A stretch of DNA of 64,000 nt from Tretioscincus oriximinensis (Eukaryota > Chordata > Lepidosauria > Squamata > Gymnophthalmidae). Below, one piece after another: positions 37,101 through 47,149 of this stretch. The notes under the pieces were generated by a model. The model did not search any database. It worked only from the letters and a program-made list of their open reading frames with translations, and was not told the origin of the DNA. The DNA lies in assembly GCA_022410635.1 (NCBI GenBank), contig JAJVDF010001219.1, positions 62,001-126,000 of the forward strand, in the 5' to 3' direction. Each line of letters begins with the position of its first letter. Position 1 is the stretch's first letter. A program made the translations under genes and the position numbers.

Positions 37101-39679
37101 TTTTCAAAATCAGATACAGTATATATCTATACACTGTATTCTGAGGTCAGTATATTTTTAATATTCTTCTTTGTTTATATTAGGCATCTAAAGTTGGATG
37201 GCAGATAGACTCTATTGCACTGAACACAGACTGCATGTGAATTACTCAAAGGAAACATTCAAAGAAATACCTTTGACTGTGGTCAATACAATCAACTATA
37301 TTTATTTATTATTTATTGTATTTGTTTATGTTTCTATACCACCCTATATCTGAAGGTAGGCTGACCAGATGACCTCTTTAGGGGGGGCACTATTGGGGTG
37401 TCCCCCCTGCCCTCCTGGGGGGTAATTACCCCATTTTTTGCTGAGGAAATTTTTAAAAAAGTCACTGCACTACCACTAGGGGACCTTGGCAACTGGGGCC
37501 AGCTCCTGAAGACACTGTTCCCTCAGTAAAAAATTTTTAAAAGCAAATATTCCACACACTTCAAAAAATTCTTGTGCACTTCAAAAAATTCTCACATGCT
37601 TCACAGATTTCTCGGGCATGGGTTTCAAAGGGGTATGCATGTTGGTGGGTGATTTGCATATGCAAATATGCAAATTATCATTAATATTAATTACCCTAGT
37701 TTGGGCCTCAGAAAATCTGGAGCAGTTAACAATAAAACCCAAATTAACATATTAAAACAGCCACATCTAAAAAGTAGGGAAAGTTCACAATTTGAACTTT
37801 GAATTGTGTTTGTAGCAGACTTCAACAACAACCTTATCTATATAGGGTTTTTCTGATATGGATAGCTGGAAAACGTGATCCATGCTCTGGTAAGTTTCAG
37901 GCTAGACTATTACGGTATTGTCTATGTTAAACTGTCCTTGGTTTAGGAGCTGCAGGGTTGTTAGAGGATAGTCTGGGCTGGACACACATTGGGTAAGCCT
38001 TAAAGGAGCTGCATTGGCTGCTAATTTGCTCTCAAACTCAATACTGATATATAAATTCTTAAATAACATGAGTATCTTTATATAGAGCCTTGGCCAGCTA
38101 CTGAAAAGGACTTCATGATGGTAGAAAATCACATGGGAGGTGGTCCCTATTACTAACTTAGGTGTAAAATGAATTTTCTTCTGAGAGTCCAGCAAAGGGG
38201 GCTTGTAGCACTTGGAAACTAACAGGAGAAAGGAAGGTGGCATGAGCTTTCATAGACTTTATCAGACGCTTGGGGAGAAATGTCAGGAACAGACTTTATG
38301 GGAATCTGGGTGTAAGAGATGACAAAGGAAATATAAATGTGTGAGAAAAACAGTGAAAGCTTTCTTCTAAGGCACTTCTAGCTTTCACTGAACATTTTAG
38401 ATACAAATAATTTGCTCTGACTTTCATGTGAAGAAATAGTTTTCCTTTCCTCGTTTCAGGTACTGTTATTTGCTGTTTTGGTGAATATACTAAATGGTAT
38501 TTTGTATATTCTGAAAACTTTATAGGGCAAAGAGTATAGGGCAAGATAGAATAATAAACAAAAATACAGCAAAGCAAAAGTATCCACTAGGATGCTGAGA
38601 CGGTTGTTGACATCATCACCATCATCAACAATCACGACCACCACGACCACCACGACCACCACCCCGACCACCACCACCACCGGAAACATTGGATGATGTC
38701 AGAGGTTTGGGAGAGTTTTTATACAATATGTTGGTGAGGCATATGCTCAATGCTGTGTTCTCCCGATTCTGCCATCTTCACCATTTTATGTAGTGCAGTA
38801 GTGGCATGGAACTTTTTTAAACTTCGTAAGAGAGTTTTAAATACAACCAGTTACCAATATTTCTCTCCCTGTAATGGATTCAGTTGCTTGCTTTGTGCAA
38901 AATGATTAAATGGCACGGAAGCTTTATCACTGCAAACTCCTGGCAACATCTAGGGCTGCATTCTCACAGGGGTGAAAGAAGCATTTTTATTATTATTGTT
39001 TTTCCTATTAGTGGGTTATTAATTCCAATACAAATTCCAATACATTTACATCTATATCTATCTACATGTCTTAACAAATATACATTTTTAATAAATAGAA
39101 TTTTTTAATTAATATATTATACCTTTAACCCCTCCCTCCCAAATTATTTGTATTTATCATGAAATAAACGGTTTTGAGCACTGCAAAGTGAATTCAATTC
39201 CCTCCGCTGTTTTCTACTGTTTGTAGTTCCATTTCGTGAAAGTGCTCCCCATGTGGAGTACAGGGGAAGTGCATGCATCTTGTGCAAAGCCACACAGCCT
39301 TTGCTCCCATTTTTTTCCCTAGTAAGAACGCAGCCTAGATTTAACATAAAATTCCAAACTAGGTTTTTCAAATCATAATAAGAATTTTTGATAATATCAT
39401 GTTTTAGGCATTTCAAGATGGGATGATTCAGGTGCAATGAACAACCTCTTGCATTAATGATGAATTAAACTACAGTTGAAAAAATATTGAGTAGAACTTA
39501 TAGACTGAAGACGTGGTTACCTTGGAATCACACTCAATAGGCTTCTTGCATTCCTCACAGAAGTTAGCAAACAAATGATCATAGCACTTCACACAGTAAG
39601 ACTGATCTTCTTTCAAAGTATATTTCCTTCCGGAAAGAGAGTCCAGACAGTGATGACAATTAGACTGTTCGCTTGCCAT
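24984..39679 (-). CDS. FHL5: FHL5, four and a half LIM domains protein 5 (complete, 5 coding exons)
   Basis: Join on the minus strand of 39679-39521, 33445-33271, 31590-31421, 27068-26882 and 25132-24984 gives 840 nt, 279 residues plus TAG, with every splice phase agreeing. FHL proteins are LIM-only adaptors. FHL5 (ACT) is a nuclear coactivator of CREM/CREB in male germ cells. Seen in the sequence: a half LIM (C8, C11, C29, C32), then LIM1 (C40 to C93, H63), LIM2 (C102 to C154, H124), LIM3 (C163 to C213, H183) and LIM4 (C222 to C276, H246). All 36 zinc ligands are intact. FHL5 rather than FHL1/2/3 is supported by stretches such as NHSLVEKPFAAKDE and MPGSRKMEF and by the UFL1 neighbour. The protein is about five residues shorter than human FHL5 as I recall it, because its C-terminus ends just after the last zinc finger. 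One N leaves residue 119 undetermined (Lys or Arg). Confidence 0.95.
26272..26468. mobile_element. palindromic SINE-like insertion with 13-bp target duplication
   Basis: Flanked by TGCAATAAGAAAG at 26259-26271 and 26469-26481. The right half is the normal repeat (GAAAGCTTATGCCACCCACT ... TAGTCTCAAAGTGCTGC), and the left half is an inverted copy of its 3' part. Located in FHL5 intron 4. Confidence 0.75.
26882..27068 (-). CDS. FHL5: FHL5 coding exon 4 (LIM3, start of LIM4)
   Basis: 187 nt starting VITTGCVTYHDQPWHKECF and ending after CTNPIT plus one base of the next codon. It carries H183, C186, C189, C192, C210, C213 and the first LIM4 pair C222/C225. The donor is GTGTGTGT, weaker than the other donors of this gene; the acceptor is CCATTAG. 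The phase-1 exit matches the two-base entry of exon 5. Confidence 0.93.
27622..29040 (+). mobile_element. decayed L2/CR1-type LINE reverse-transcriptase region
   Basis: Plus-strand remnants across frames: NYFSAKVASSSSHPAELFRV, CCDKFARYFENKVAKI, and near 28680-29035 WIGGNKLKLNSDKTEVEH, LGL/LDSVLKLENWVDVV, DLATATHALVTSTLDYCNRL and MGLPLKMIWNLQL. These are the typical C-terminal motifs of L2/CR1 proteins. Multiple stops, frameshifts and missing central motifs make it inactive. In FHL5 intron 3, antisense to the gene. Confidence 0.75.
29735..30330 (-). repeat. L2-like LINE 3' end (antisense)
   Basis: Left end TTTATTTATTTATACTTATGC with GAAGGTCTCAGTGC is the reverse of the tail at 1420; further right are GAGGTGCATCTTCAAAGACC and CGAACCGTTTTCAGGGGGAG, both typical of the squamate LINE C-terminus and 3' region. 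Confidence 0.6.
31083..31289. mobile_element. palindromic SINE-like insertion
   Basis: Flanked by ATGAATAC at 31075-31082 and 31290-31297. Left half is TTTCAGAGAAATAGCCATGT ... CAGCAAAGGAGCTAGTAGC; right half is its inverted counterpart ending CTACTAGCTCCTTTA. In FHL5 intron 3. Confidence 0.7.
31421..31590 (-). CDS. FHL5: FHL5 coding exon 3 (LIM2, start of LIM3)
   Basis: 170 nt. It completes Gly-112 and continues as SRKMEF, then one codon containing an N (A-N-A, so Lys or Arg), then GNCWHESCFVC and onward to the CKK that opens LIM3. It ends in phase 0 with donor GTAAGA; the acceptor is ACTTAG. Ligands H124, C127, C130, C133, C151, C154, C163 and C166 are all present. Confidence 0.94.
31591..33270 (-). 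other. FHL5: FHL5 intron 2, mostly unassigned
   Basis: GT-AG intron of 1680 bp. Contains the 62-bp tandem repeat at 32182 and an isolated TATA-like GGTATAAAAGAC near 33063, whose meaning is unknown. Confidence 0.6.
32182..32304. repeat. two-unit tandem repeat, about 62 bp per unit
   Basis: GTCAGTTGGGAAGTG followed by ACAAGGATTTATGGAAGATT and AATGAAAT occurs at 32182 and again at 32243, slightly diverged. FHL5 intron 2. Confidence 0.7.
33271..33445 (-). CDS. FHL5: FHL5 coding exon 2 (rest of LIM1, start of LIM2)
   Basis: 175 nt entering in phase 0 at DLAYKGSHWHEACF and leaving after the first base of the Gly-112 codon, donor GTAAGA. It carries LIM1 ligands H63, C66, C69, C72, C90 and C93 and the first two ligands of LIM2 (C102, C105). 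The acceptor CAAAG has a modest pyrimidine tract. The stretch after the first His-Cys pair is nearly identical to mammalian FHL5, which makes this the most diagnostic exon. Confidence 0.94.
33649..33910 (-). mobile_element. CR1 LINE 3' fragment in FHL5 intron 1
   Basis: AACATAAAAACATAAGAAGA onward with the standard CR1 3' sequence; an internal deletion near ACAGAGGCCTAGCAGATG. Confidence 0.75.
34833..35443. mobile_element. hAT-type non-autonomous element with 8-bp duplication (uninterrupted copy)
   Basis: Begins ATAGGACTGCCATATT and ends TATGGCAACCCT, flanked by identical 8-bp TTTTACTC at 34825-34832 and 35444-35451. The core is a long palindrome (GCCTGGGTTTGTGACAGG against CCTGTCACAAACCCAGGC). 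GC-rich, with many CpG and (CA)n. In FHL5 intron 1. Confidence 0.8.
36030..36230. mobile_element. palindromic TA-flanked MITE (copy 4)
   Basis: TAGGCTGACCAGATGGCCCC ... AAAAGGGGTCATCTAGGCT. The right terminus is altered by the adjacent CR1 piece at 36231. Confidence 0.7.
36231..36320 (-). mobile_element. very short CR1 LINE tail
   Basis: CATAAGAACATAAGAACC then TACTGGATCAGGCCACAGCC and onward to CCACCAGATGC. Confidence 0.7.
36575..36654. mobile_element. deleted copy of the palindromic MITE (copy 5)
   Basis: Retains GAAAACCCAGTTTTGGGGTT and right end GTCATCTGGTCAGCCTA; the left end is replaced by (TG)n. Confidence 0.55.
37355..37722 (+). mobile_element. long MITE relative with octamer motifs (copy A)
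   Basis: Shares left end TAGGCTGACCAGATGACC with the palindromic MITEs but continues with unique sequence to GGGCCTCAGAAAATCTG. It carries ATTTGCAT at 37652-37659 and ATGCAAAT at 37660-37667 and 37668-37675. Inserted inside an L2-like tail (CTGAAGGT on the left, GCAGTTAACAATAAAACC on the right). FHL5 intron 1. Confidence 0.6.
37865..38180 (+). repeat. decayed LINE (L2/CR1-type) C-terminal remnant
   Basis: Broken reading frames resembling ...LDYYGIVY... then a KAL..LHWL-like stretch and ALKLNTDI...LK. Low identity, so tentative. Confidence 0.35.
38187..38272 (-). repeat. SINE-like repeat fragment
   Basis: GTCCAGCAAAGGGGGCTTGT ... GGAAACTAACAGGAGAAAGG ... CATGAGCTTTCATAGAC; the reverse orientation of the family at 60834. 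Confidence 0.5.
38612..38690. repeat. (CCA/CGA)n minisatellite
   Basis: CATCATCACCATCATCAACA then repeats of CACGACCAC and CACCACCAC. Simple sequence. Confidence 0.85.
39521..39679 (-). CDS. FHL5: FHL5 coding exon 1 (half LIM and start of LIM1)
   Basis: Encodes 53 residues from MASEQSNCHHC to ECDSK, phase 0 at the 3' end, with donor GTAACC. The ATG at 39679-39677 is chosen because A at -3 and G at +4 fit the Kozak pattern and the length before the first CxxC matches the family; the next codons upstream in frame are AAA and GTG. A pyrimidine-rich stretch ending in AG at about 39705 is a possible 3' splice site, so a separate 5' UTR exon probably lies upstream, as in mammals (inference). Confidence 0.93.
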
Positions 39680-40311
39680 TTTCACGTCTTTCTGAAGTTT
39701 CTAAGAAGAAATGTATATCTCTCTCAATATATATATATATACAATATTAAAAAAAGATTTTTTAAAATAAAAAAGTAAATGATAAATCCTGCTTATAACA
39801 TTTAGAATCCCAGTGTTGACTTTGAACAAACCAGTATTATATCTCTACTGTNAATAAGAAACACATAGATGAGTCCAAAATTCTGAGGTCTACCGTTCGG
39901 TGACTCAATATAACAGGCTACCAGCTGTCTGCCTAACATGATGGAGAGGGCAACCTATGGTGAAGGCAGCCTCCGTTTCATGGTCCAAATCTGCTGATGT
40001 GCACACACAGCATATAATATGAGACAGAGCTGTGCAGGAGGGACCTGGGAGCACCTTCCCTTGCAGGCCACAGCTGCATGGGGGGGAGGGGCAAAGGGAG
40101 CCAGAAGCAACCTATGCCCACTACTTGTTCGGTTGCCTTAACAAACCAAGCCCAATTTTGCAGGCTTACCCAGTAGTATCTTTAATAACATTTTTTAATG
40201 TTATTGAAAAGATTGAGAAGACAGGACTCATTGAAAAAGCTCCAACAGTTGGAAAGATTAAAGGCAAAGAGATAATCAAGAGCAGGATGGAGAAATAGCT
40301 CATTGGAAGCA

Positions 40312-40631
40312 TCAAGAAGAAGAAGAAGAAGAAGAACTTGGTTCTTATACCCCGCTTTTCTCACCTTTCAAAGGGACTCAAAGTGGCTTACAAGGATATA
40401 TTTTGCCCGAAGGCTTACATTCTATCTTCCCCACCAGGCTATGGTGGTTCCCATGTATCTACTTGCAGACAGTTGCAATTTCTTGCAATTCATGCTTTCG
40501 AATAGCTAGGTTGGCTAGAACTACAGGCTAGTGGAAGGTGCTCACCCCTCCCCACTTCCAACACAGGGCTTCGAAACCCGATCTCCCAGGTGAGAGACGA
40601 ATTCCTAAGCAACAGAGTTATCCGTGCCTGC
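40312..40631 (-). repeat. tRNA-derived SINE, family 1 (full length)
   Basis: Tail (GAA)n at the left, head ending CGTGCCTGC at 40631. It lies about 0.6 kb upstream of FHL5 coding exon 1. Confidence 0.8.
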
Positions 40632-41496
40632 ATGAGCCTGGCCAAACTTTGGAAAGCGGTAGAAGACAAGAAGACCTGGCATACTATGGTTTGTGGGTCA
40701 TGAAGACTTGGACTGAATGACTAAATAACAACAGTTAAAAGATGTTCTAGAGGAGAAATCTTTAACACATAGCTAAACGTATAAAGCTATTTTTATTCCT
40801 ACAATACATTACTGCAAACCTATCCTATCTACCTACCTGCCTCATGATTTCAAAGCACCTGGACGGAACAGAACCATATTGACTATATTTCTGGACAATA
40901 TAAAATAGAAATGTACTCCTTGAGTAAACGTCCCGAATTTAGGATACAGCAAGCAGATCTGCTGAAATTTCAGGATAGTTATTTTCATCTTTTTTTTCTT
41001 TTTCACCCATTGTACCAGAAGGGCTTTACTAAAATTAGGATAGAGTTCTCAAGAATTCCCCCTTGAGAATCAGGGAAAACAGAATCTAAAGAGTTCCCAG
41101 TGAAGTCAACCACAAAACATCTGCTGGATTCATTGAATTGCCTCTCCATTATGTCAATAATGGCTAATTTCAAAAATATTTATTATGATGGAATTGAAGA
41201 AGAAAACATATGAGAAAAAATCTTTCCCTTACAGCACAACACAGTTTTATCAAATATAAATCCAATTACACAGGAACAGAATTAAAATGACCGTTTTAGA
41301 GTTGAAGCTACTCATGTCTTTTCATGAATCAGAGTGTATTGCCATGTTTTATATTAACTGAACATGGACAGATGGTTCTGACAGGCTCTTGTACAAACTT
41401 TTTCTTGCACTGACAACTCTTAAGTGGAGCCTCTGGAATTAAAGTTATAGACCTCATGCATGTAAGCATTACAGTCTGTCAATGATTTTTATATCT

Positions 41497-41872
41497 AGGC
41501 TGATCAGATGACCCCTTTTGGGCGGAACCCATTTTTGGGGTGTCTACTCTACCCTCTCGGGTGTGTGCCATTCCCTTGTTTTTTGCAGAGGAAAAAAAAT
41601 TTAAAAATTACTGCACCACCACTAGGGGCTCTGACAACTGGGGCCCGCTCCTGAAGGCACCCTCCCACCAGTAAAAAATAAAAAAATCTAAATTTCTGGT
41701 ACACTTTTAAAATTCTCACACACTTTTAAAAATTCTCATGTGCTTTGCAAATTTCTCAAGCAGGAATTTCAGATGCGTACGCACGCTGGTGTGTGATTTG
41801 CATATTTGTGTATATGCAAATTAGCATGAATATTAATTACCCCATTTTGGGCCTCAGAAAATCTGATCAGTC
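41497..41872 (+). mobile_element. long MITE relative with terminal inverted repeats and octamers (copy B)
   Basis: Left end AGGCTGATCAGATGACCCC; right end, read in reverse, AGACTGATCAGATTTTC (12 of the first 13 bases match). Interior shares ACCACTAGGGG, TTCTCAAGC and ATTAATTACCC with copy A. Octamers ATTTGCAT at 41796-41803 and ATGCAAAT at 41814-41821. Confidence 0.65.
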
Positions 41873-42381
41873 TCTATATATTGCTTCTTATAGATGTTGC
41901 TCTTCTTTAATGTTGTAAGTAAGCTTGTCTGGGAATTTTTTTGCCAACCTATTCCAGCTACTAGAAGCAAAATACCAAGATTATTATTATCATTAAAAAC
42001 TGATGATAAAAAAGCATTTTATCAATTTGCACCATGAATCATGAAGAGAATAAAAATGCAATTGAAACCCATCATAGTTTGCTAGCAGATTAATATTCAT
42101 GTGCTGATGGCAACCAAGTTATTTGCACTGCTCTATAATTGTATAAGCTAGTTTGATCTCTAGACTGAAATAGTCCACATAAAATGAAAAATGTTAAGTG
42201 ACGTTCACCTTGAATAAAGAGACAATGATATAGTTTGATGACTATTATAATGGATCATATTACGTTGAGTTCCACTTAATGAGCTTAGGAGGTTCTGTCA
42301 CAGAATCCCAGTAACATGCATATTAACATAATGGCTACTGGTTTGTGAGTCACTCTAGTACAGTGGTTAGAGTGTCAGTGA

Positions 42382-42603
42382 ACCAGTCTGGTGTAATGGT
42401 TAGTGTCAGANTCTTATCTGGAAGTCTTCTGGTTTGATTCTGAATTCCAGCTTGGTGACAGTTACAGTTCTTTTGAGCTCTCTCAGCCCCACCTACTTTA
42501 CAAGGTGTCTGTTATGAAGATAAGACCAAATATTATGTAAGCCTATTTGATTCCCTTCAGGCTGAGGAAAAGCACGATATAAAAACCAACACTTCTTCTC
42601 CTT
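42382..42603 (+). repeat. tRNA-derived SINE, family 2
   Basis: A-box-like TCTGGTGTAATGGTTAGTGTC, B-box-like TGGTTTGATTCTG, body with CTCTCAGCCCCACCTAC, then AAAGCACGATATAAAAACC and a (CTT)n tail. Confidence 0.7.
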
Positions 42604-44475
42604 CTCTTATGTTGAAAAGTTAAACTTGACCAGGCTTTCCTCAGTACAGAAGTAGGATCTCCACAGTGGCAGAGGTTCCTATATGCATGACAGACTTCCT
42701 ATACCTGTTGACCCATTTGTCTCTTCCATTTAAATATTACAGCTTGGAAATATTAGCTGGAAATATTTTCAGAAACACTGGAAATGGTAAAAGAAGTTGT
42801 GGATTGTATTTCTCATATAGTGCATACACTGGATCATTTACAAGGTGAGCACAAGGTTGNATGAACATTGTAGTCTTCTAGCACACCCATGTAGCATAGA
42901 GTTATAGCGGCATGCAGACTCTGCACCATTATGGTATTGTGACACCAGAAAATACCACGCAAATCCTGCTTTGGTAAATACATAACGAAGAACATTATTG
43001 ACCTTCTCAGCAGGGGAAAAATGATATATTAATTTGGGGAATTGATTACTAGAACGGGTGAATTGCCCAAAGAATTGCCAATCAGAAGTCATTCCAGTTG
43101 TTTATATAATTTGTAATGCATCTTCAAAATTTCTAGTTTATTTTTTAAAAAAGGCTGCTTTTTAAGTCTATAAAGGTGTGCATCTGGCTGACTTACTCAT
43201 GCGCGTACAGCGCTAAGCATCTTGTCTGTCACTTACTCATTTGGTGTTTAGTAGTTTGCAACTGAACCAGCTAATGGGGAAAAATGTACAAAGCAAATGA
43301 TAAAAAAAATAAAATCTTGTGATGGTGACTCACAATGAACTGTCTGCAGTGCCCATTTTCAAGGATAAGATATCCTTGAAAAATTATCAGCAATAACACC
43401 CCATTTCCAATAGGGACCATCCACATGCTAGTGCAGACTATGGGATGACCTGCATTAACATATGGTTGGGGGACGGGGCGACAGGGGGATGGGGGGGGGC
43501 GGGGAGGGCTATACCGAGATGTAGCCCAGAATAAGGCTCAGTGCAGCAAGGGCCAAAGTACTGGCCAAATGAAAATAAGAGAATCTTCACTTCTAAATTT
43601 GATTGCTGAGGCCTATGAATCTTTGTATAAAATCAAAATTACGTAGCACTAGCTGCTAAGAATGTTTTTTGCGCCTTTCTTAATTTATGTTGAAAGGGAA
43701 TTGTGGTGCACTCATATGTTAACAGCAATTTTATGCTTAATTTAATGAATCAAAGAGAGTTGAGCTTAGATAAAGAATGATAGCATGAGGTTCTTTTACA
43801 AAAAAGAAGATAAAATGCACACAAGGAAGTAAAACTTCCACTCCTTCTATAAGTTATAGATGGTTTATCTTTTTTTGTAACTGAACTAGGAAGTACATAG
43901 TTCTATGAATTAGCAAAAAATATCCATATTAGTTTGTCTATCCAGCTCCAAAAATCTGAGACCGTGTAAGTAATGTAACATTCTAGGGTAAAAGTGAGAA
44001 CTTCTGAGAACCTTTGAGCCCTTATCATTGTATCCCTCGGTGGTTTGTGGAATGCCAAAGAGGGGGTGTAGAGCAGACAGGGGTGGAATGTAGTCTCAGA
44101 CCAAAAATAGAGACTACTTTATTTGGCATAAGCAGTGGAAAATTTCTTGCGCACAAGATTTCTGTGCACTTCAAATTGTTACACTGAAGTAATGTGTTTC
44201 TCAAGTTGGTCAGAGCAGATTCAAATAACCTGCAATCTTCATAGATAAATCACTGTCGCTCACTCACTCACTCGGGGATTCTCTAAAGATCTGTGCAAGA
44301 AGAAACAAAAAGAGAGAGAGAAAAATCCTGATGGTAAATAGCTTAGGGTTACTACAGGATTGTTAATCAGGATTGAATTTTGCTCCTTTAATGGATGTGA
44401 AAAAAGTGATTTCCCGCTTCAGGTGGCAGACAAAGGGAGGGGCGACAGACAATGGTCCGACCATTTTTTTACTTC
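42604..44475. other. intergenic, no gene recognised
   Basis: Between FHL5 and UFL1. A G-rich tract at about 43468-43508 has G-quadruplex potential. An inverted sequence or promoter for FHL5 could lie in this interval, but none is recognisable. Confidence 0.45.
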
Positions 44476-44540
44476 TCCTCCTCCTCCTCCTCCTCCTCCT
44501 CCTCCTCCCCCTCCCCCTCCCCCTCCCCCTCTCCCTCCCT
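44476..44540. repeat. polypyrimidine microsatellite (CTC)n/(CCCCCT)n
   Basis: Runs of CTCCTC followed by CCCCTCCCC units; strand-asymmetric mirror-like sequence. Confidence 0.9.
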
Positions 44541-45074
44541 GCATTGGACAAGTGTCCCTTACACTCATTAATCTTTTATGTTAGAAAAGGTGCATGTGAA
44601 ATGAGATGAAAAAATGTCAATACCATCTTTAAAGCTCTTTTGAACTATTTTTTATTCTTTTTGTTGTCATTTGTGAACTCAGGCTTATGGTAGTGGAGCT
44701 TACCTGATCTGTGGAGGTGTGTGTGCATGGAGGTATGTGCGTGTGTCTGTGTATGATTAGTTCAGGTAGTTCCTTGTGAGTCACTATCACCAGATCCTTT
44801 TATATATATATATCATTTCTTGGTACATCCCTCCTCCAGATTGAAGACAGGATGCCAGTCAGTCTGGAAAAATGTAGATGAGTGATGGAAAAAGGATGCA
44901 TAAAAAACCCCAGAAGAACTGGACATCCTAAAGATATACAACTACAATTATCTGTGAAGTCACATGGACACCATGATGAAGCAAAGAAAACTGAAGTAGC
45001 TACATACATTCGGAGAGTAAGGCAAATCTTGGAGCCAGCACAATGGAAGAAAGAAGACCCAAGCCATCAGTATA

Positions 45075-45562
45075 TATGTTCAGTTCTGGGGGCCCCAATT
45101 TAAAAAGGACATTGATAAACTAGANCAAGTACAAAAGAGAGTTACAAGGATGGTGAGTGGTCTGGAAACCATGTCCTATGAGGAATGGTTGAAGGATCTA
45201 GGGATGTTTAGTCTGCAAAAGAGAAGACTGAGAGGAGACCTGATAGCTGTCTACAAATATCTGAAGGGCTGTGACAGAGCAGCACTGTTCTCATCACCAC
45301 ATGGAAGGACTAGAAACAATGGAATGAAACTGCAAGGGAGTGGATTTAGATTAGATATCAGAAAAAACTTTCTATCAGTCAGGGTGATAAACCTGTGGAA
45401 CAGTTTGCCACAGGGGGTGGTGAGTTCGCCTTCCCTGGAAATCTTCAAACAGAGGCTGGACAATCATCTGGGATGGTTTAATGAATCCTGCATCGAGCAG
45501 GGGGTTGGACTCGATGACCCTGGAAGTCCCTTCCAACTCTATGATTCTATGGTTCTATGCAC
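45075..45562 (+). mobile_element. CR1 LINE C-terminus and 3' end, ATTCTATG-type tail
   Basis: One frame reads [59 protein letters not shown] and EIFKQRLD, classic CR1 C-terminal motifs, and the DNA ends CTATGATTCTATGGTTCTAT. A different CR1 subfamily from the TTCTTATG-tailed copies. Confidence 0.85.
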
Positions 45563-45675
45563 TGCCCAATGCCATAACAAACCAGCATAATAATCTTTCC
45601 CCATAAATTTAATATGGGAATCTGACTATGGGTTTTAGAAACAGATGAGAGAGAACAATCCAATTTTCTGACTTC

Positions 45676-46376
45676 TGTACAGTAACGGGGGTTTGCTTAC
45701 CACATTATAAGGTGTCAGCAGATCAGGGGCAGCTGAATCATCAGGATACAGACACATGTAGAATCCGACTCCCATCAAGAACTCACACAGAGGCCATAAG
45801 CTTGGATCAAGAGGCAAGATCTAGGAGGCCCACGTGGGTCATGGAACCTCCAGAGCACCCCTGTGCACTGGTTTTTATTGACTCAAAAACAGAAGGCGTG
45901 TACAAGAAAAGTGATGTCAGAGAATGGGAGTTCCGAAGGTGTGGTTTGGGCGGACGGGAGGTGGACCCAGGTTGTGTCACCTGTGTGATGTTTCTCCCTC
46001 CTCCCGAGGGGCGCAGGAAACTCCAAATATGGGTATGGTTTAGGTGATAACAAAATTGATCCCTGTAGCTTCCAGGACCTGTGACCGGTCTTTCACCCCA
46101 TGGAGAAGAGTGGACAAAGAACTTCCTCTGGGCTTCCAGGCAATTGACTAATGCCATTAAGCCAGGGCTCCAGAGACAATGGGTGCACCTTGAGATAATG
46201 GGTGCAGGTAAACATGCTAAATGGGTGTTGCTTCAGGGCAGGAAGAGAGATTAGCTCCCTTGCAACACTCTGTGCTGGGAATTTCCCAGACATTTTGGAG
46301 ACAAGAGGCCTGGGCTTCTGGGGACCAATACTTGTATATATTTATATCAAATATATTTATGCCAATTAAAATATTA
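45676..46376 (-). mobile_element. LTR copy, left arm of a head-to-head LTR pair
   Basis: On the minus strand it contains AATAAA (45879-45874), the conserved CAAACCCCCGTTACTGTACA end at 45676, and the block CCCACGTGGG seen in the partner at 46400-47128. No primer-binding site follows. Confidence 0.55.
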
Positions 46377-46399
46377 CTGTTGGGATTATCCATGGGACA

Positions 46400-47128
46400 T
46401 ATATTAATTGGCATTAATACAATATATTTAATATAAAATATACCTGGATTGACCCTGACTAGTCAAAGTGAGGTCTGTAGGGAAATTTTTGGAAAAANTC
46501 TCTGGTCAACCCAGCCCAGGAGTAAACAGGAACAACCAAATCACCCTTTCCTGACCTAAGGGCATACAATGCTCAAGAGACCTTGCCAGACTGAATGGAT
46601 TAATTGGCACAGGAACTATCTTTGTTTGACCAGGCTGTGCACCTGGGCTGAAACCATCAGCCTGATAGTGGCCTGGAAGTAAACCATTTAGGCCATTAAG
46701 ACTACTTCTCCTGTGGGTGAGTCACTGGGTTCCAGTAATTAGACTAATGGCAGAGGCAAACAATGGCTATAGAGGGTCCATCCTGTTTACCAACATCATA
46801 CCATATTTGGCATTTCCTGACCAGGCTGCACCTCCTTGGGGAGGAGAGAACCACATCACATAGGTGTCACAACCTGTGTCCGCCCCGACCCACGTGGGTT
46901 GTACCTACCCCTTTTGGGACGTCATAATCTTTGATACATGCCTTCTGATTTGTGTCAATAAAAGCCATGACCCATGGCAATTCTGGAGGACTCCTGAAAC
47001 TGCTTCCTGATCCAAGTCGTGTTCCCGTGTGATTCCTGTTACACGTGTCTATCCACTGCGGACCAAGCTGCCTTTGATTTCCGTAAGGCATCTAATAACG
47101 TGGAAAGTGAACCCCCGTTATATTACCA
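46400..47128 (+). mobile_element. LTR copy, right arm of a head-to-head LTR pair
   Basis: Plus-strand partner: AATAAA at 46957-46962, ending GAACCCCCGTTATATTACCA at 47128. The next bases, TGGCGAACCCCGACAG (47130-47145), look like a primer-binding site complementary to a tRNA 3' end. No gag, pol or env sequence follows. Confidence 0.55.
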
Positions 47129-47149
47129 ATGGCGAACCCCGACAGTACA

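Noticed and set aside
38612..38690. CRISPR-like array
   Set aside because: Simple CCA/CGA microsatellite without spacers, in a vertebrate genome.
44360..44584. Proline-rich and arginine-rich open frames
   Set aside because: Readthrough of the CTC/CCCCCT microsatellite on both strands.
45150..45590. 146-residue open frame
   Set aside because: Matches CR1 LINE C-terminal motifs and ends in a CR1 tail; a transposon remnant rather than a gene.
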